DNA from: Bacteroidota bacterium
GTDB taxonomy: Bacteria; Bacteroidota; Bacteroidia; Chitinophagales; Chitinophagaceae
Assembly (NCBI GenBank): GCA_023423835.1
Contig: JAFAEW010000130.1
Span: 1-42,711 of the forward strand
Length of the DNA: 42,711 nucleotides
Direction of reading: 5' to 3'
Shown: positions 7,366-16,360 of the stretch, piece after piece
Numbering within the stretch: the stretch's first letter is position 1
Layout: each line of letters opens with the position of its first letter
Program-made: the position numbers and the translations under genes
The notes under the pieces: generated by a model
What the model saw: only the letters and a program-made list of their open reading frames with translations
Database searches by the model: none
Told to the model about the DNA's origin: nothing

Positions 7366-10300
7366 CTAGGGCGTCTTAACGATCTTTATCGTTTTTGTCT
7401 TGTTATCTTTTCTTATCTGAATGAAATAAATGCCGGGAATAAATGTTTCGCCGAATTGAAAAACCTGTGCGCCCGATCCCGCGGCCTTATACATACTCCT
7501 CCCCGACACATCCACTACCTTTATTTCAAATGGCTGCGAATCTCCGGCAGTGGTCACCAATTTAAACTGACCGGATGAAGGATTGGGTGAAACGGTTACC
7601 GTCAATCCATTCAGCTCATCCGCATTGGCTTTTTTCAAATCAGCAGGACCGGTTTTGGAAATAAGTTGCGCATCATTGGAATAGGTGGCCACATAATTAC
7701 CCGCCACCGCCGGGAAGAACGCGTATTCAATCCCCTTAATGATCTCTGTTGTGAACGCCACGTTTTCTCCATTCCGGGTTATCGAGATCAATTGGCCGGT
7801 GAGTGAATTGACCGGCAGCATGGCCTGCATATAATTCGCGCCCTGGCCCACGGCGATAGAGAAACCGAGCGTATTTCCATTCCAGCTGAATGATCCGAAC
7901 GAGGAACCGTTTCTGCCATCGAGCCAGGTCAGCAATTGCTTCGAAGAGATTACCGGAACCTGCCTCGCCTGGGCCGAAGCAATAATCAGATCCGATCCTT
8001 CGGAATTCGCATCATCGGTATGCATATTGGCACAAAAAACACCGTAATAACCTTCCGCTCCCAACGCTTTATCGAGCAGCGCATCAATGAAAGGACTATA
8101 CGACAAGCCCGACTCATCCGGCATTTGTGTGGTCAACTGGTAACAATCGATCATCGAACCATCCAGATCGGCAAATCGCATCGGCAAGCCCGATCCTGTA
8201 AACATGCCGGGTCGGTCCTGCACCCAGGACGCCGGCCAGTAGTAATAATTGGCGTCCAGCCGGATCCCGTGAGCGGTCTCCGTTTTGGGAACCGTTGCCC
8301 AATCACTCCACGTAATACAATGGTTGCGATTGGTAACGGGAGAATGAAGGCCGGGCAACTGAGCAGCGAGTTGTGGCAGCTGGGTAGCAAAATTGTTTTC
8401 CAACGAAGCAGGTGTGAAATTTTCGCAATTCGTGCTGAGGTGCAGCGCAATTTCAAATCCATCATCCTGGAATGCCTTAGCCTGTGCATCGGAGATGGGC
8501 GTGCCCGGGAAAATATAGGAAGTAGCCCTCACCGCTGTCCAGTTCGCCACCGATTCCGCATCGTTCGGACCCATCTGTTTGTATTGGTTGAAGCGTCCGG
8601 TAGTACCGCCATTTCCATGATCATCTCCGGTCATCACCACCGCTGCTTTTAATCCCCTCGGCAGAAACCAGAAGCGCGGAAGCGGCTTTTTCTTCAGGTT
8701 GTTCTGAATAATGATATTCGTCAACAAATGTTGTTGCTCATCGGCCTGTGGAATAGCAATTTTGTTGAAATCAACCCAATCCGGAAAGAACATGTCATCA
8801 GAGCGGATGGGATCAATCTGACCATCGCGCTTTTGTCCCGCCCATTGGGGATTCCCCTGTCGTGTATAAACAATCGAACGGGCAAGATCATAGGTGAATG
8901 CGATCGCTCTGCCCCCATTGGCTCCGATGTCGTAGGTTGTCACGGCCGGATAGGTGGTAGCCGTATTGGCGTCCGAATAGAGGGTTGCGATCGCCGTCGC
9001 TCCTTTCAGGCGATAAAGATCGGCTGCACCGTGAAACTGAATCGTTTCATGCACAATACCGGCTCCCGGCCCTTCGGCATTATGCACCAACAGGTATTTG
9101 TCCTGAAGGGTTCCCGGTTTGGGAGATAAGCCGAACAGCTTTGCCAGAAGCGGATCGGGACGGAAGGCAATTAAAGTTCCACCGGCCATCGTCCATTTTG
9201 CCAACAGGTTGCCCTGCGCTTTGGTAACCGGAATGTTTCCGAGAATCACCACATCATATTTCTTCAGCTTCGCTCCGGTCACCATCGAGATATCCATCGC
9301 GTCGAATTCATTCATCCCCTGCGCCCTCAGAATCTCAACCGGAAAACGGCTGAATGGATTAGTACTGCCGCTGATGATCAAGACCGGCCCACCCGGACCT
9401 TCGGTAATCGGGGGCGGAGGAACGGCCGAAGTGGTGAACGTCCACACGAGATTGGATAAGAGCGCATTTCCTGCAACGTCTTTAATTCCATTATTGCCGG
9501 ACTTCAGCGTTACCTGGTAGTCGGTCGAATATTTTAAAGGAGAAGTGGGCGTGATGATCACCTGGTGTTTGATCGAGTCGTAAGCAACCGTTCCGGATAC
9601 CGCTTTTCCTGCCGCATCCTTTAGCTTGCAGGTATTGCCGTTAACTGTTTGAGGATCAATCTTTTCGTTGAAGGTGGCCACAATGGTGGTATTCACATTC
9701 ACACCTTCAGCCATGTTCAGCGGTGACACCCAAAGAACAACGGGTCTGCTTGTATCAGGGCCAAGGTTCGGACTGAACACCACATCCGCCCAATAATTAC
9801 TTGCCTCGTATGAATTGATGGGAAAGGCCGAAACCGACGTATAACTATAAACCCCGTTGCCGCCCTCAGCCTCCGGATCGGTAATCGCGATCAGCGGTCC
9901 GTTTACCTTTTCCACATTGAAATAGTTATCGGAATAAGCATAGTATCCCTGGTCGCTGAAATAGGTGGCTACATATACTTCTCCGGCATTGATCGAAACG
10001 GGATTTCCGAGCTGCACCTCCTGCCAGCCGGAGGAAGATTCGTTGATGAAATCGGCCCTTCCCAGCAGCGTTCCATCCAGCGTCCATAATTGGCCTGAAT
10101 GCGCTCCGCTGGTGGCCGCTCCTTTATAAAACCGGAACCCGGTAATGAATCCGTTCTCCGTACTTTTGAATTTAACGCCTACCTCAATTCCCACCTGCGG
10201 TGTATGATCATTGGCAGTCTCAATTACGGGAACATCCGAAAGGCTGAAGATGGAACAGGGACAATTCTCTTCATTTCCTGAAACATGGATATCAATCGAA

Positions 10301-12144
10301 TTCAAACCGGGAGCAGAACCCGCAAGCTCGAGGTTACAGATATCATCGGCCGACCGGCTTTGAATTTTAAGATCACCGGCTTTTGACGGAGTGAAGGTAT
10401 AACTCCAGTTAGCCGTTCCCGATGCGGCACTCCAGGTCAATCCGCCATCCGTTGAAACTTCTACGCCGGCTACCACTCCTCCACCCGAATCGGTGGCCGT
10501 TCCGCTAATGGTGACCGGTTTTCCCATTGGAATCGTAGCGCCATTTACCGGAAAGCCAATCACCGAAGCCGGCGCCGCCTGGTCTGTTGAAGCCGTGGCG
10601 GCAATCAACCCGCTTTCCAGCGATCCGGGTTGAACGCCCATATCTGCAAATAAATTAACCGTCGCCTGCTTGATGTTGTTATCCGGAACCGATCCGCCGC
10701 GATCATGGACGCCATCCAATCCCCACGACCATTGTACCGTTCCTGCGCCAAACACCAATGCGCCGCCCGGATGCCGGTAAAGCGACAGATGATGCGTGTG
10801 ATCATTGACGGTGGTGGCCGACATCTTTATTCTTCCTGCCGGATAATAGGCCGGATATTGCTCCCAATCCCATTCATATCCCAAAGTGCGATTTGAAAGG
10901 GTTGCCGTTTGTCCATCCCCAAGATCGGCGATAGAAGTATTTCGCCAAAATCGAAGGCTCTTGTAGGACGAAGGCACTTCGATTGCCGATTCCGTTCCAT
11001 CCCAGCTTATCTGACCGCTCAACGCGTTTTCCGGACGGCAGCCATCGGCATTCTGAAAATCACAGCCGGACCGCCACAAGCCTGTCCATACATCCGGAAG
11101 CGGATCGCATTTTCCCCCACATTCATTTTCTCCCAGGTTTCCCTCTTTATAACAGACGAGCGTGCGATAGGGCATATTCGTTCCATCGATAGACGGTTCG
11201 AATCTCGTTTTCCAATAGATCTCATTGCCGCTGAAAAAGGCAAGATGCACCCCTGCATCCCGCGCAGCTTCCACATTATTCCGCTGTTCCGCAGACCAGT
11301 ATTCGTCATGTCCCACCGACATAAAAACCTTATGATTGAGCAACAGGCTGCCGGATCTTGCCACATCGATACTCGTGGTGTAGCGAACATCGTAACCATT
11401 TTTTTCCAGCCAGCGGATCATCGGATATTCTGCATTGAAAAGCCAGTCTTCTTCCAGTCCACCACCTCCGCCACCGCCACGGGTGATGAACGGCCGGTTA
11501 TAGCTGATTTTTACGGCATGACCGGCCGGATAATTGGTAGTGCCGGTATAAAAACTGTTGCCGCCATAACCATTATAGGCCTGCCAGGTGCCGTCGGAAG
11601 TCTGAAACAGCAAGTCAGACGCAGCCGCATCATCGCGAACAATGAAGACGATATGGCTCGAACTCTTGGTGTCTGCTCGTTTCAGCTTTGCGATATAAAT
11701 TCCCGAAACCGCATCTGCCGGCACGTCCCAATGCGCCGATTCCATCCAGTTTCCGCAATCGGTCAGGCCGGTAACCTCGTCCTGCAGCTCCGCCGGTTGC
11801 AGTTGCGGCAGCGAGGCCGTGATCACACCAACGCCGGTTTTGCGTGCTCCGTTTCCATTGTAATAACCGAGCCGGTAAATGTCGATCCCATAGTCCGATG
11901 CATCGGTTTTGATCTTAAAGCGCACCGTTTCGCCCTTGTTCACACTCAGTTCCGTTGCAAAGCCCTGAATAGAAAGATCGCCGGCGCCGGATATATCCCA
12001 TTCGGAAGCGGGATTTCCGGGCAGCGCATTTTCCGTCACAATTACATTTTGGGCAATTGAAATTCCGGAGAGTGAAAAAATCAACATAAACAGCATAAAC
12101 AGGCGACAGGGAACAGCAGTTCGCGGGTAGGCAAAAAAACGCAT
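7366..12144 (-). CDS. Giant secreted multidomain T9SS protein (dimethylformamidase-like, DUF4082, Big_5, deacetylase-like)
   Basis: 1592 aa. The signal peptide runs to about residue 32. Residues ~35-500 resemble the N,N-dimethylformamidase large-subunit domain (DIYRLGYYNGNGARKTG, FMSVGHDEYWSAEQR), with a seven-Gly run near 225. An Ig-like segment (~540-610) is followed by a DUF4082-type domain (about 625-790; SGWQEVQLGNPVSI, GEVYVATYFSD) and a bacterial Ig-like Big_5 domain (about 800-900; PLNMAEGVNVNTTIVATFNE). Next comes a ThuA/amidotransferase-like stretch (~915-1010). A polysaccharide-deacetylase-like region follows (about 1165-1375) with AAVVMTGDDHGNGG and FEIALHLSTNCENF, which supply the Asp pair and His expected of a NodB-type metal site. 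The T9SS type A tail starts near 1515. The enzymatic substrate is unknown; surface carbohydrate is a guess. Domain borders are estimates. Confidence 0.8.
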   Translation of the reverse strand: MRFFAYPRTAVPCRLFMLFMLIFSLSGISIAQNVIVTENALPGNPASEWDISGAGDLSIQGFATELSVNKGETVRFKIKTDASDYGIDIYRLGYYNGNGARKTGVGVITASLPQLQPAELQDEVTGLTDCGNWMESAHWDVPADAVSGIYIAKLKRADTKSSSHIVFIVRDDAAASDLLFQTSDGTWQAYNGYGGNSFYTGTTNYPAGHAVKISYNRPFITRGGGGGGGLEEDWLFNAEYPMIRWLEKNGYDVRYTTSIDVARSGSLLLNHKVFMSVGHDEYWSAEQRNNVEAARDAGVHLAFFSGNEIYWKTRFEPSIDGTNMPYRTLVCYKEGNLGENECGGKCDPLPDVWTGLWRSGCDFQNADGCRPENALSGQISWDGTESAIEVPSSYKSLRFWRNTSIADLGDGQTATLSNRTLGYEWDWEQYPAYYPAGRIKMSATTVNDHTHHLSLYRHPGGALVFGAGTVQWSWGLDGVHDRGGSVPDNNIKQATVNLFADMGVQPGSLESGLIAATASTDQAAPASVIGFPVNGATIPMGKPVTISGTATDSGGGVVAGVEVSTDGGLTWSAASGTANWSYTFTPSKAGDLKIQSRSADDICNLELAGSAPGLNSIDIHVSGNEENCPCSIFSLSDVPVIETANDHTPQVGIEVGVKFKSTENGFITGFRFYKGAATSGAHSGQLWTLDGTLLGRADFINESSSGWQEVQLGNPVSINAGEVYVATYFSDQGYYAYSDNYFNVEKVNGPLIAITDPEAEGGNGVYSYTSVSAFPINSYEASNYWADVVFSPNLGPDTSRPVVLWVSPLNMAEGVNVNTTIVATFNEKIDPQTVNGNTCKLKDAAGKAVSGTVAYDSIKHQVIITPTSPLKYSTDYQVTLKSGNNGIKDVAGNALLSNLVWTFTTSAVPPPPITEGPGGPVLIISGSTNPFSRFPVEILRAQGMNEFDAMDISMVTGAKLKKYDVVILGNIPVTKAQGNLLAKWTMAGGTLIAFRPDPLLAKLFGLSPKPGTLQDKYLLVHNAEGPGAGIVHETIQFHGAADLYRLKGATAIATLYSDANTATTYPAVTTYDIGANGGRAIAFTYDLARSIVYTRQGNPQWAGQKRDGQIDPIRSDDMFFPDWVDFNKIAIPQADEQQHLLTNIIIQNNLKKKPLPRFWFLPRGLKAAVVMTGDDHGNGGTTGRFNQYKQMGPNDAESVANWTAVRATSYIFPGTPISDAQAKAFQDDGFEIALHLSTNCENFTPASLENNFATQLPQLAAQLPGLHSPVTNRNHCITWSDWATVPKTETAHGIRLDANYYYWPASWVQDRPGMFTGSGLPMRFADLDGSMIDCYQLTTQMPDESGLSYSPFIDALLDKALGAEGYYGVFCANMHTDDANSEGSDLIIASAQARQVPVISSKQLLTWLDGRNGSSFGSFSWNGNTLGFSIAVGQGANYMQAMLPVNSLTGQLISITRNGENVAFTTEIIKGIEYAFFPAVAGNYVATYSNDAQLISKTGPADLKKANADELNGLTVTVSPNPSSGQFKLVTTAGDSQPFEIKVVDVSGRSMYKAAGSGAQVFQFGETFIPGIYFIQIRKDNKTKTIKIVKTP

Positions 12145-12322
12145 AACAGGTTGATTTACAGTTTTAAAAAAAGGTAAAGCCGACTTACAATTTGGTATTC
12201 GCGGATATGAATGTCAGGGCGGTGTTCAGAGGTAAAGAATTGTTAAGAAGACTTAAAGCTAAAGCTTTGTTTCAAGATTCCAAATTTTTTTTCTAACGGC
12301 TGAGTTCTCCCCAAAACCAACA

Positions 12323-12360
12323 AGGTGAAGCCAATTTTCCTTACGAAAAATGCTTCACCT
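12323..12360 (-). terminator. Hairpin downstream of the 12.4-kb lipoprotein gene, possible terminator
   Basis: Stem AGGTGAAGC (12323-12331) with GCTTCACCT (12352-12360), extended inside by ATTTTC / GAAAAT. It lies ~50 bases past the stop codon at 12409. The following minus-strand sequence (TTGTTGGTTTTGG) is only moderately U-rich. Confidence 0.45.
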
Positions 12361-12408
12361 GATGATTGCGTCTGCCTGGTTTAAAAGTGTTGGGAAGAAA
12401 AAAGGCGG

Positions 12409-13119
12409 TTACAAATCCCGCGTCACCACAATATCGGTGGCATCGAAACTGCCCGTCCACGGAAATCCCATCCATAACCTCACTGTGCCAAACTGCCGGG
12501 CAAGCGTCCGGAAGGGTGGCAGGATGGAATAATCCAATGAGCCTTCGGTATTGGCGCCGGCCAGCGAAATATGGGCCGTGGAGACCGAATCATTGATATT
12601 GAGGGTAACGAGCAGGATAAAAACGGCATCTCTCGGGAAGGAACCGAACTTCGTGTCATCATTGTCATCGATCCGGAGCCGGTTGTCCTGGGTAAAATCG
12701 ATGTGCAAAAAGCTCGTCAGCGTGCTCACCGGCTGACCGAAAGTCTCAAACTGCACGGTCACAAGACCGGCGCCCTGCGGAATAAACAGCGCCGTGGAAA
12801 AGTGATACACTCCATCTCCGGCAAACTTCGAAAAATTACACTGCAAAACGGTCACCGATTGCTGCCCCTGCGTTCTCGTGATCTGCACCCACCGTTCGGA
12901 TGTGCCCGCCGGCGAGGAAACGATTTTCACATTGCCCGAAGGCCCATCGATATTTACCGTTCCCACCTTTTGGGTATGGGCCGGAGGAGAATTCACGATA
13001 CCGGCATCGAAGTCGGACTGAAACAAAGTTTCGGTTTTACAGGCGGTAAACAACAAGGCTGACACGCAAACCAGAACGATCCGGTCAAGGACCAATCTGT
13101 ATGAAAATGAATGCAACAT
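12409..13119 (-). CDS. Predicted lipoprotein, beta-sandwich-like, function unknown
   Basis: 236 aa from the ATG at 13119 (ATG at 13125 is an alternative). The longer open frame upstream adds 32 residues that would push the signal sequence inside, so the later start is preferred. The N-terminus reads RIVLVCVSALLFTAC, a signal peptide with a lipobox ending in Cys. The rest alternates short hydrophobic and polar stretches like a jelly-roll or concanavalin-type fold (SERWVQITRT, DGVYHFSTALFIPQG, FLHIDFTQDNRLRIDD). No catalytic motif was recognised. The next minus-strand gene is the 1592-aa T9SS protein, 265 bp on, with a hairpin between them, so it is probably a single-gene unit anchored in a membrane facing the periplasm or surface. 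Confidence 0.75.
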   Translation of the reverse strand: MLHSFSYRLVLDRIVLVCVSALLFTACKTETLFQSDFDAGIVNSPPAHTQKVGTVNIDGPSGNVKIVSSPAGTSERWVQITRTQGQQSVTVLQCNFSKFAGDGVYHFSTALFIPQGAGLVTVQFETFGQPVSTLTSFLHIDFTQDNRLRIDDNDDTKFGSFPRDAVFILLVTLNINDSVSTAHISLAGANTEGSLDYSILPPFRTLARQFGTVRLWMGFPWTGSFDATDIVVTRDL

Positions 13120-13398
13120 ATACATTGATTTAATCGTTAAAAAATCATTGGCCGTTGCCAATTGCCGCACAAAGTAGAACAGCCGGAAGGCAGATGCAAT
13201 CGTATTTATACTCATTTTTTTGCGTGATTTTTACGGGAAATCATTGGAGCCCGAAGGCATAAAAAATCGGGAAATATGAAGACGGTTTTACCGGTTGATT
13301 TCGGCGGCTTAGCAGTTGCCGAAGACTAGTTCCTCTCCCGCTATCCGCTCGGACCATCAGATAATTAAACCGCGGAAGTCAATAAAAAAAAGTGTTCC

Positions 13399-13692
13399 TT
13401 ACGGCTGATTTAAAAAGTGTTCCGCCAGCGATTCCCACTCCGCTTCCAGCGAGGTGGAAGGCATTTTTTTGTAAGCCCGGTTGTACCAATAAGCGGCATT
13501 TCCCGCATCGCCCCCCTTCCGGTGAAGGTAGGCATGAATCCAGGAGCCGTTGCTGTCCGCGATGTCCTGGATGAGCGCATGCGCCCGTTCCCAATCGCCC
13601 TTCGCATCGTACCATAATGCCCGCAGGTAAACCGGCAAGCCCGGCAACGGTTCCTCCTCTGACAGACTTCTTTTAAATGCTTCCAATTTCAT
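13399..13692 (-). CDS. Small conserved protein of the LRALWYDAKGDW/HAYLHRK type, unknown function
   Basis: 97 aa, cytoplasmic by composition, with no signal or membrane segment. The motifs LRALWYDAKGDWERAHALIQ, WIHAYLHRKGGD and NAAYWYNRA belong to a small family I recall as widespread and uncharacterised; the repeating Trp/Tyr/Ala pattern resembles one or two TPR-like helical hairpins. Starts at ATG 13692. It stands alone between the lipoprotein gene and the PepSY-like gene and has no visible link to polysaccharide synthesis. Confidence 0.75.
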   Translation of the reverse strand: MKLEAFKRSLSEEEPLPGLPVYLRALWYDAKGDWERAHALIQDIADSNGSWIHAYLHRKGGDAGNAAYWYNRAYKKMPSTSLEAEWESLAEHFLNQP

Positions 13693-13870
13693 CGTTCAAC
13701 ACCGTATTTGAATGCATGAAGATAAAAATTTCCCCCATCATTCCGGCGGCGCTGAAAGTGGAAGAATTTTTTTTGTTACCCAGCGGCATTGCTACTATTG
13801 AGCTTCGTTGCGTCGCACTCTTCAGGGTTCGGTTCGCTATTCAGCAAATTCAAATTCATCGCAACATTAA

Positions 13871-13901
13871 AGAAGGGAAAGGTTCTTCACCCGTCCCTTC
13901 T
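13871..13901 (-). terminator. Possible terminator downstream of the 160-aa secreted protein gene
   Basis: An 8-bp perfect inverted repeat AGAAGGGA (13871-13878) / TCCCTTCT (13894-13901) with a 15-nt loop, 50 bases past the stop codon at 13951. Minus-strand sequence after it begins TTAATG, a short U run. Confidence 0.4.
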
Positions 13902-13950
13902 GATAGTTAGTATTTTCTGCTACGAAACGAAACCTTTAATCCGCCATAAC

Positions 13951-14433
13951 CTAAAGCTGTCCCTTGCCCGTTCCGCCTCCCTGTGCATCCGTTCCTGCAT
14001 CGATAAACTTTTGCCTGAGGGAAGTATTACCGTCGGCGTCCATCATCACCACATAAATATTTTTTTTATCTTTCAGATTGACGCTGTAATAGGTTCCCGA
14101 AGGAAGATCTATTTGGGTAACACAACTGATGGTGGTTCCGGGATAATCACTTTGCAGCGCTTTGTTTAACGCAGGATCCAGGTTTGATCCATCATAATAC
14201 TTGATCAGCCATTCCTGGTTTCCATTTTTCCTGTTCATGCCCAGCCAGCACCTGGCATTATCCATTTCAAAACGAACTTCATAGTTGCCTTTCGACTCAT
14301 ACCAACTGGTGTTTGCAGCACAGGGAAAACTATGATAAAATTTTACAAGTAGGGTCTTCGCCGGAACCATCGGTGAAGCCATTGCCGGAACCATCAATAC
14401 GATGGTGACCAGCGATAAAATTAAGCTTTTCAT
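13951..14433 (-). CDS. Secreted PepSY-like (beta-lactamase-inhibitor-like fold) protein
   Basis: 160 aa with an N-terminal signal peptide (MKSLILSLVTIVLMVPAMA). The mature part has two similar halves. In each, a short helix (VKFYHSFPCAANTSWYES, then NKALQSDYPGTTISCVTQ) leads into strands that end in a D-x-x-G/N turn, as in the PepSY-like family common in Bacteroidota. That family is thought to be periplasmic or surface; its role is unknown. The C-terminus is a Gly-rich tail (GGGTGKGQL). A well-formed Bacteroidota-type promoter lies just upstream (14463-14493), so it is probably transcribed alone. Confidence 0.7.
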   Translation of the reverse strand: MKSLILSLVTIVLMVPAMASPMVPAKTLLVKFYHSFPCAANTSWYESKGNYEVRFEMDNARCWLGMNRKNGNQEWLIKYYDGSNLDPALNKALQSDYPGTTISCVTQIDLPSGTYYSVNLKDKKNIYVVMMDADGNTSLRQKFIDAGTDAQGGGTGKGQL

Positions 14434-14462
14434 TGTCTTCGTTTTTAAGTTGAAGTAATGAT

Positions 14463-14493
14463 CAAACTTACCTTATCCCTACATCCACTGCAA
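14463..14493 (-). promoter_or_regulatory. Bacteroidota sigma-70-type promoter of the PepSY-like gene
   Basis: On the minus strand a -33 TTG (14491-14493) is followed after 20 nt by TAAGTTTG (14463-14470), matching TTG-N17-23-TAnnTTTG. The predicted start near 14456 leaves a leader of about 23 nt before the ATG at 14433. This is the best-formed promoter in the window. Confidence 0.65.
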
Positions 14494-14698
14494 GCGAAAT
14501 AGCGATAGATGGTCGTACACTTCAGGTAAAAGAAGAGTCGATTTCTTCTAAAAAAACAACCCAAAATCCGGCAAAACAGGATATGCCAATTCTCATAAGT
14601 TTTATCAACCATTTATCCTACGCTGTTAATAAAACTAAAAATAGAAAACATCGTGTGACGAACGGTGAAAAGGTTGTGATTATCATGTGCAAAATTAT

Positions 14699-15067
14699 CA
14701 ACGGCCATCGGTCCGGCATTCCATAACCCCGTTCGTCAGGGCGGGGATAACAAACCACCGCCAAAACCCGGATCCATACCGCCGGCCAATGCGAGGAATG
14801 CCGGGCTTACAGCCCTTGCAAATTTTCGGATTCGCGATCGTCGCATTATCCCGGCGCTAACGGACCGGGCTCGGGAGTTTCGGGCCTACAGCCCTTACAG
14901 ATTATCCAAAAATTGCTAATCGTCAAAAGCGATATCAGGGCCAACGGCCCGACATTCCACAACCCCGTCCGTGAGGGCGGGGACAGCAGATCGTCATCAT
15001 CCCAATGATCGACCAGGGCCAACGGCCCGACATTCCACAACCCCGTCCGTGAGGGCGGGGATAACCA
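14699..15067. repeat. Cluster of three GC-rich palindromic intergenic repeats
   Basis: Three copies of a ~50-bp element lie at about 14699-14752, 14937-14988 and 15014-15067. The last two are nearly identical (AGGGCCAACGGCCCGACATT, then CCCCGTCCGTGAGGGCGGGG). The latter half is a self-complementary hairpin (CCCCG-T-CC / GG-G-CGGGG). The copies share orientation and are separated by unrelated sequence, in an 884-bp gap between divergently transcribed genes. Their spacing and mixed neighbours make them REP/BIME-like elements, not CRISPR. From 14494 to 14690 I see nothing recognisable. Confidence 0.75.
14793..14873. repeat. Dispersed 81-bp repeat, copy 1
   Basis: Begins GAGGAATGCCGGGCTTACAG and ends GGACCGGGCTCG. 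It matches 42299-42379 in the same orientation with about four mismatches by eye. It contains the small hairpin GGGC-TTACA-GCCC and the near-palindrome ATTCGCGATCGTCGCATT. A related short segment (CGGGCCTACAGCCCTTACAG) follows at 14881. Confidence 0.8.
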
Positions 15068-15318
15068 AACAAAACCGACCCCAAAAAATCAACAAGGGGA
15101 ACGGCCACCCATTCCACCCGCGATCCAACTCCGTTTTTCACCGTTTTCAATGTTAAAAAAACACCTTTCGCTGCTGTAAATCACCCTGACAAATTGGTTT
15201 AAAAAACCCTTGTACTCGGAAATTGATTTTTCCAGCTTTGAGTGTTGATAAAAATGAAACTTCAACCAGGGAAGCCGAAAACTGCATGTTGAACGAGTAG
15301 GCGAAACAAATTTATTTT

Positions 15319-15789
15319 ATGAAAAAGATTAAACTTTACGCATTCCTATTATTGTTGATACCGCTTACATTTTCCCAATGTTCCGGGGGCGGTATTGACG
15401 ATATTGTATTTCCGACACCAAACTGTACAAGATTGAGCCAAAACGCCGTGCAGACAATTAATTTTTTCGATTTGCAAAATTCAAGCCCCTTCTTCAACCA
15501 GGTGGTAGCCAATTTCGAATTCTCGCAAACGTCGGATTCCTATTCCGGCGGCCCGGGCTGTCCTCCTATGGCCTGCCAGAATTATCTGGTTATCCGGAAC
15601 CTGACAGATAAGACGATTTCGTTCGATTACAGCATTACATTTACACTTAATTCGATAAAATGGAATTACCAAAATGCTGCTGTCATCCCACCGGGAAGTT
15701 CCGTAGATGTTGGACAGATCAACAGCGATTGCGGAAGTATTACTTTAGGATCAATTTTAATTCAATCCGCAAAAATCACTTACGGGTAG
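15319..15789 (+). CDS. Small predicted lipoprotein or secreted protein, function unknown
   Basis: 156 aa and the only confident plus-strand gene. The N-terminus MKKIKLYAFLLLLIPLTFSQ followed by CSGGG is a signal peptide with a Cys at the expected lipoprotein site; the residues before it (FSQ) depart from the strict lipobox, which is not rare in Bacteroidota. The mature part has four further Cys (NC, GC, AC and DC contexts) that could form disulfides, and beta-rich segments such as NYLVIRNLTDKTISFDYSIT. No family was recognised. A decayed similar segment may follow about 200 bp downstream (15970-16026). It is isolated between repeats and the end of the polysaccharide operon. Confidence 0.7.
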   Translation: MKKIKLYAFLLLLIPLTFSQCSGGGIDDIVFPTPNCTRLSQNAVQTINFFDLQNSSPFFNQVVANFEFSQTSDSYSGGPGCPPMACQNYLVIRNLTDKTISFDYSITFTLNSIKWNYQNAAVIPPGSSVDVGQINSDCGSITLGSILIQSAKITYG

Positions 15790-15969
15790 GGCTAACAACA
15801 GCCGAAAGGTGCGTATTAAGAAATATTTCTGTTTCAAAACAGCTTTGGTTTCCTTTATCCCATTTTAAAACCTCTCATCGGTTTATGAAATTTTATTAGT
15901 TTGGCCGAGACATAATCCTGATAATTTCAAAGAGGACGCAGTCGTCGACGTGGAAGGAACAAATTTTCA

Positions 15970-16026
15970 GGATTTCAGAATTTTGAGATCAGGGGCATCG
16001 CAGATAAGACCATTAAAATAAAATAG
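15970..16026 (+). pseudogene. Possible decayed fragment related to the upstream lipoprotein gene
   Basis: One frame reads GFQNFEIRGIADKTIKIK then stop, resembling CQNYLVIRNLTDKTISF of the intact lipoprotein; the DNA after it (CGATTATTAATAACTTTTC) also loosely matches the intact CGATTACAGCATTACATTTA. The match is short and needs one gap, so homology is only suggested. The rest of the 571-bp gap (15790-16360) holds no gene, repeat core or clear terminator; only a 6-bp hairpin at 16263-16279 was seen. Confidence 0.3.
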
Positions 16027-16360
16027 CCGATTATTAATAACTTTTCTATTTCTAAAGCATACTAAAATTTCCATGGCTACAAATCCTAATTCAGTCGGCA
16101 ACAATTAGCTATGAGTAGAAGGTGGCAACCAAAGCGGGAGGTACATGTAGCGGAACTTTTTCCTTTTACAGCGCCTTTCGTTTCCTCAAAATTCACCGCT
16201 GCCGAATATTAAACGCTTTTAATTGATGAAGAAACTATTTGGGTGACAGCGGTGTTTTGAAGTCGATTTTTTGAATCGATTGTAGATTTCTGTTTTTATG
16301 TGCAAGGTTCGCTTCCGACTGATTCATGCTTATCGGTGTTTGACTTAATAAACCCTTTCT

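Noticed and set aside
7936..8652. 238-codon open frame on the plus strand
   Set aside because: Antisense shadow of the same T9SS protein gene, Arg/Ile-rich with no recognisable motif.
10909..12060. 383-codon open frame on the plus strand
   Set aside because: It is fully antisense to the 1592-aa T9SS protein, whose signal peptide, domains and sorting tail are clear; the plus-strand translation is rich in Arg/Ile/His with no domain pattern.
14699..15067. Possible CRISPR array
   Set aside because: Only three copies of ~50 bp, unequal spacing, interrupted by another repeat family, and no cas genes nearby.
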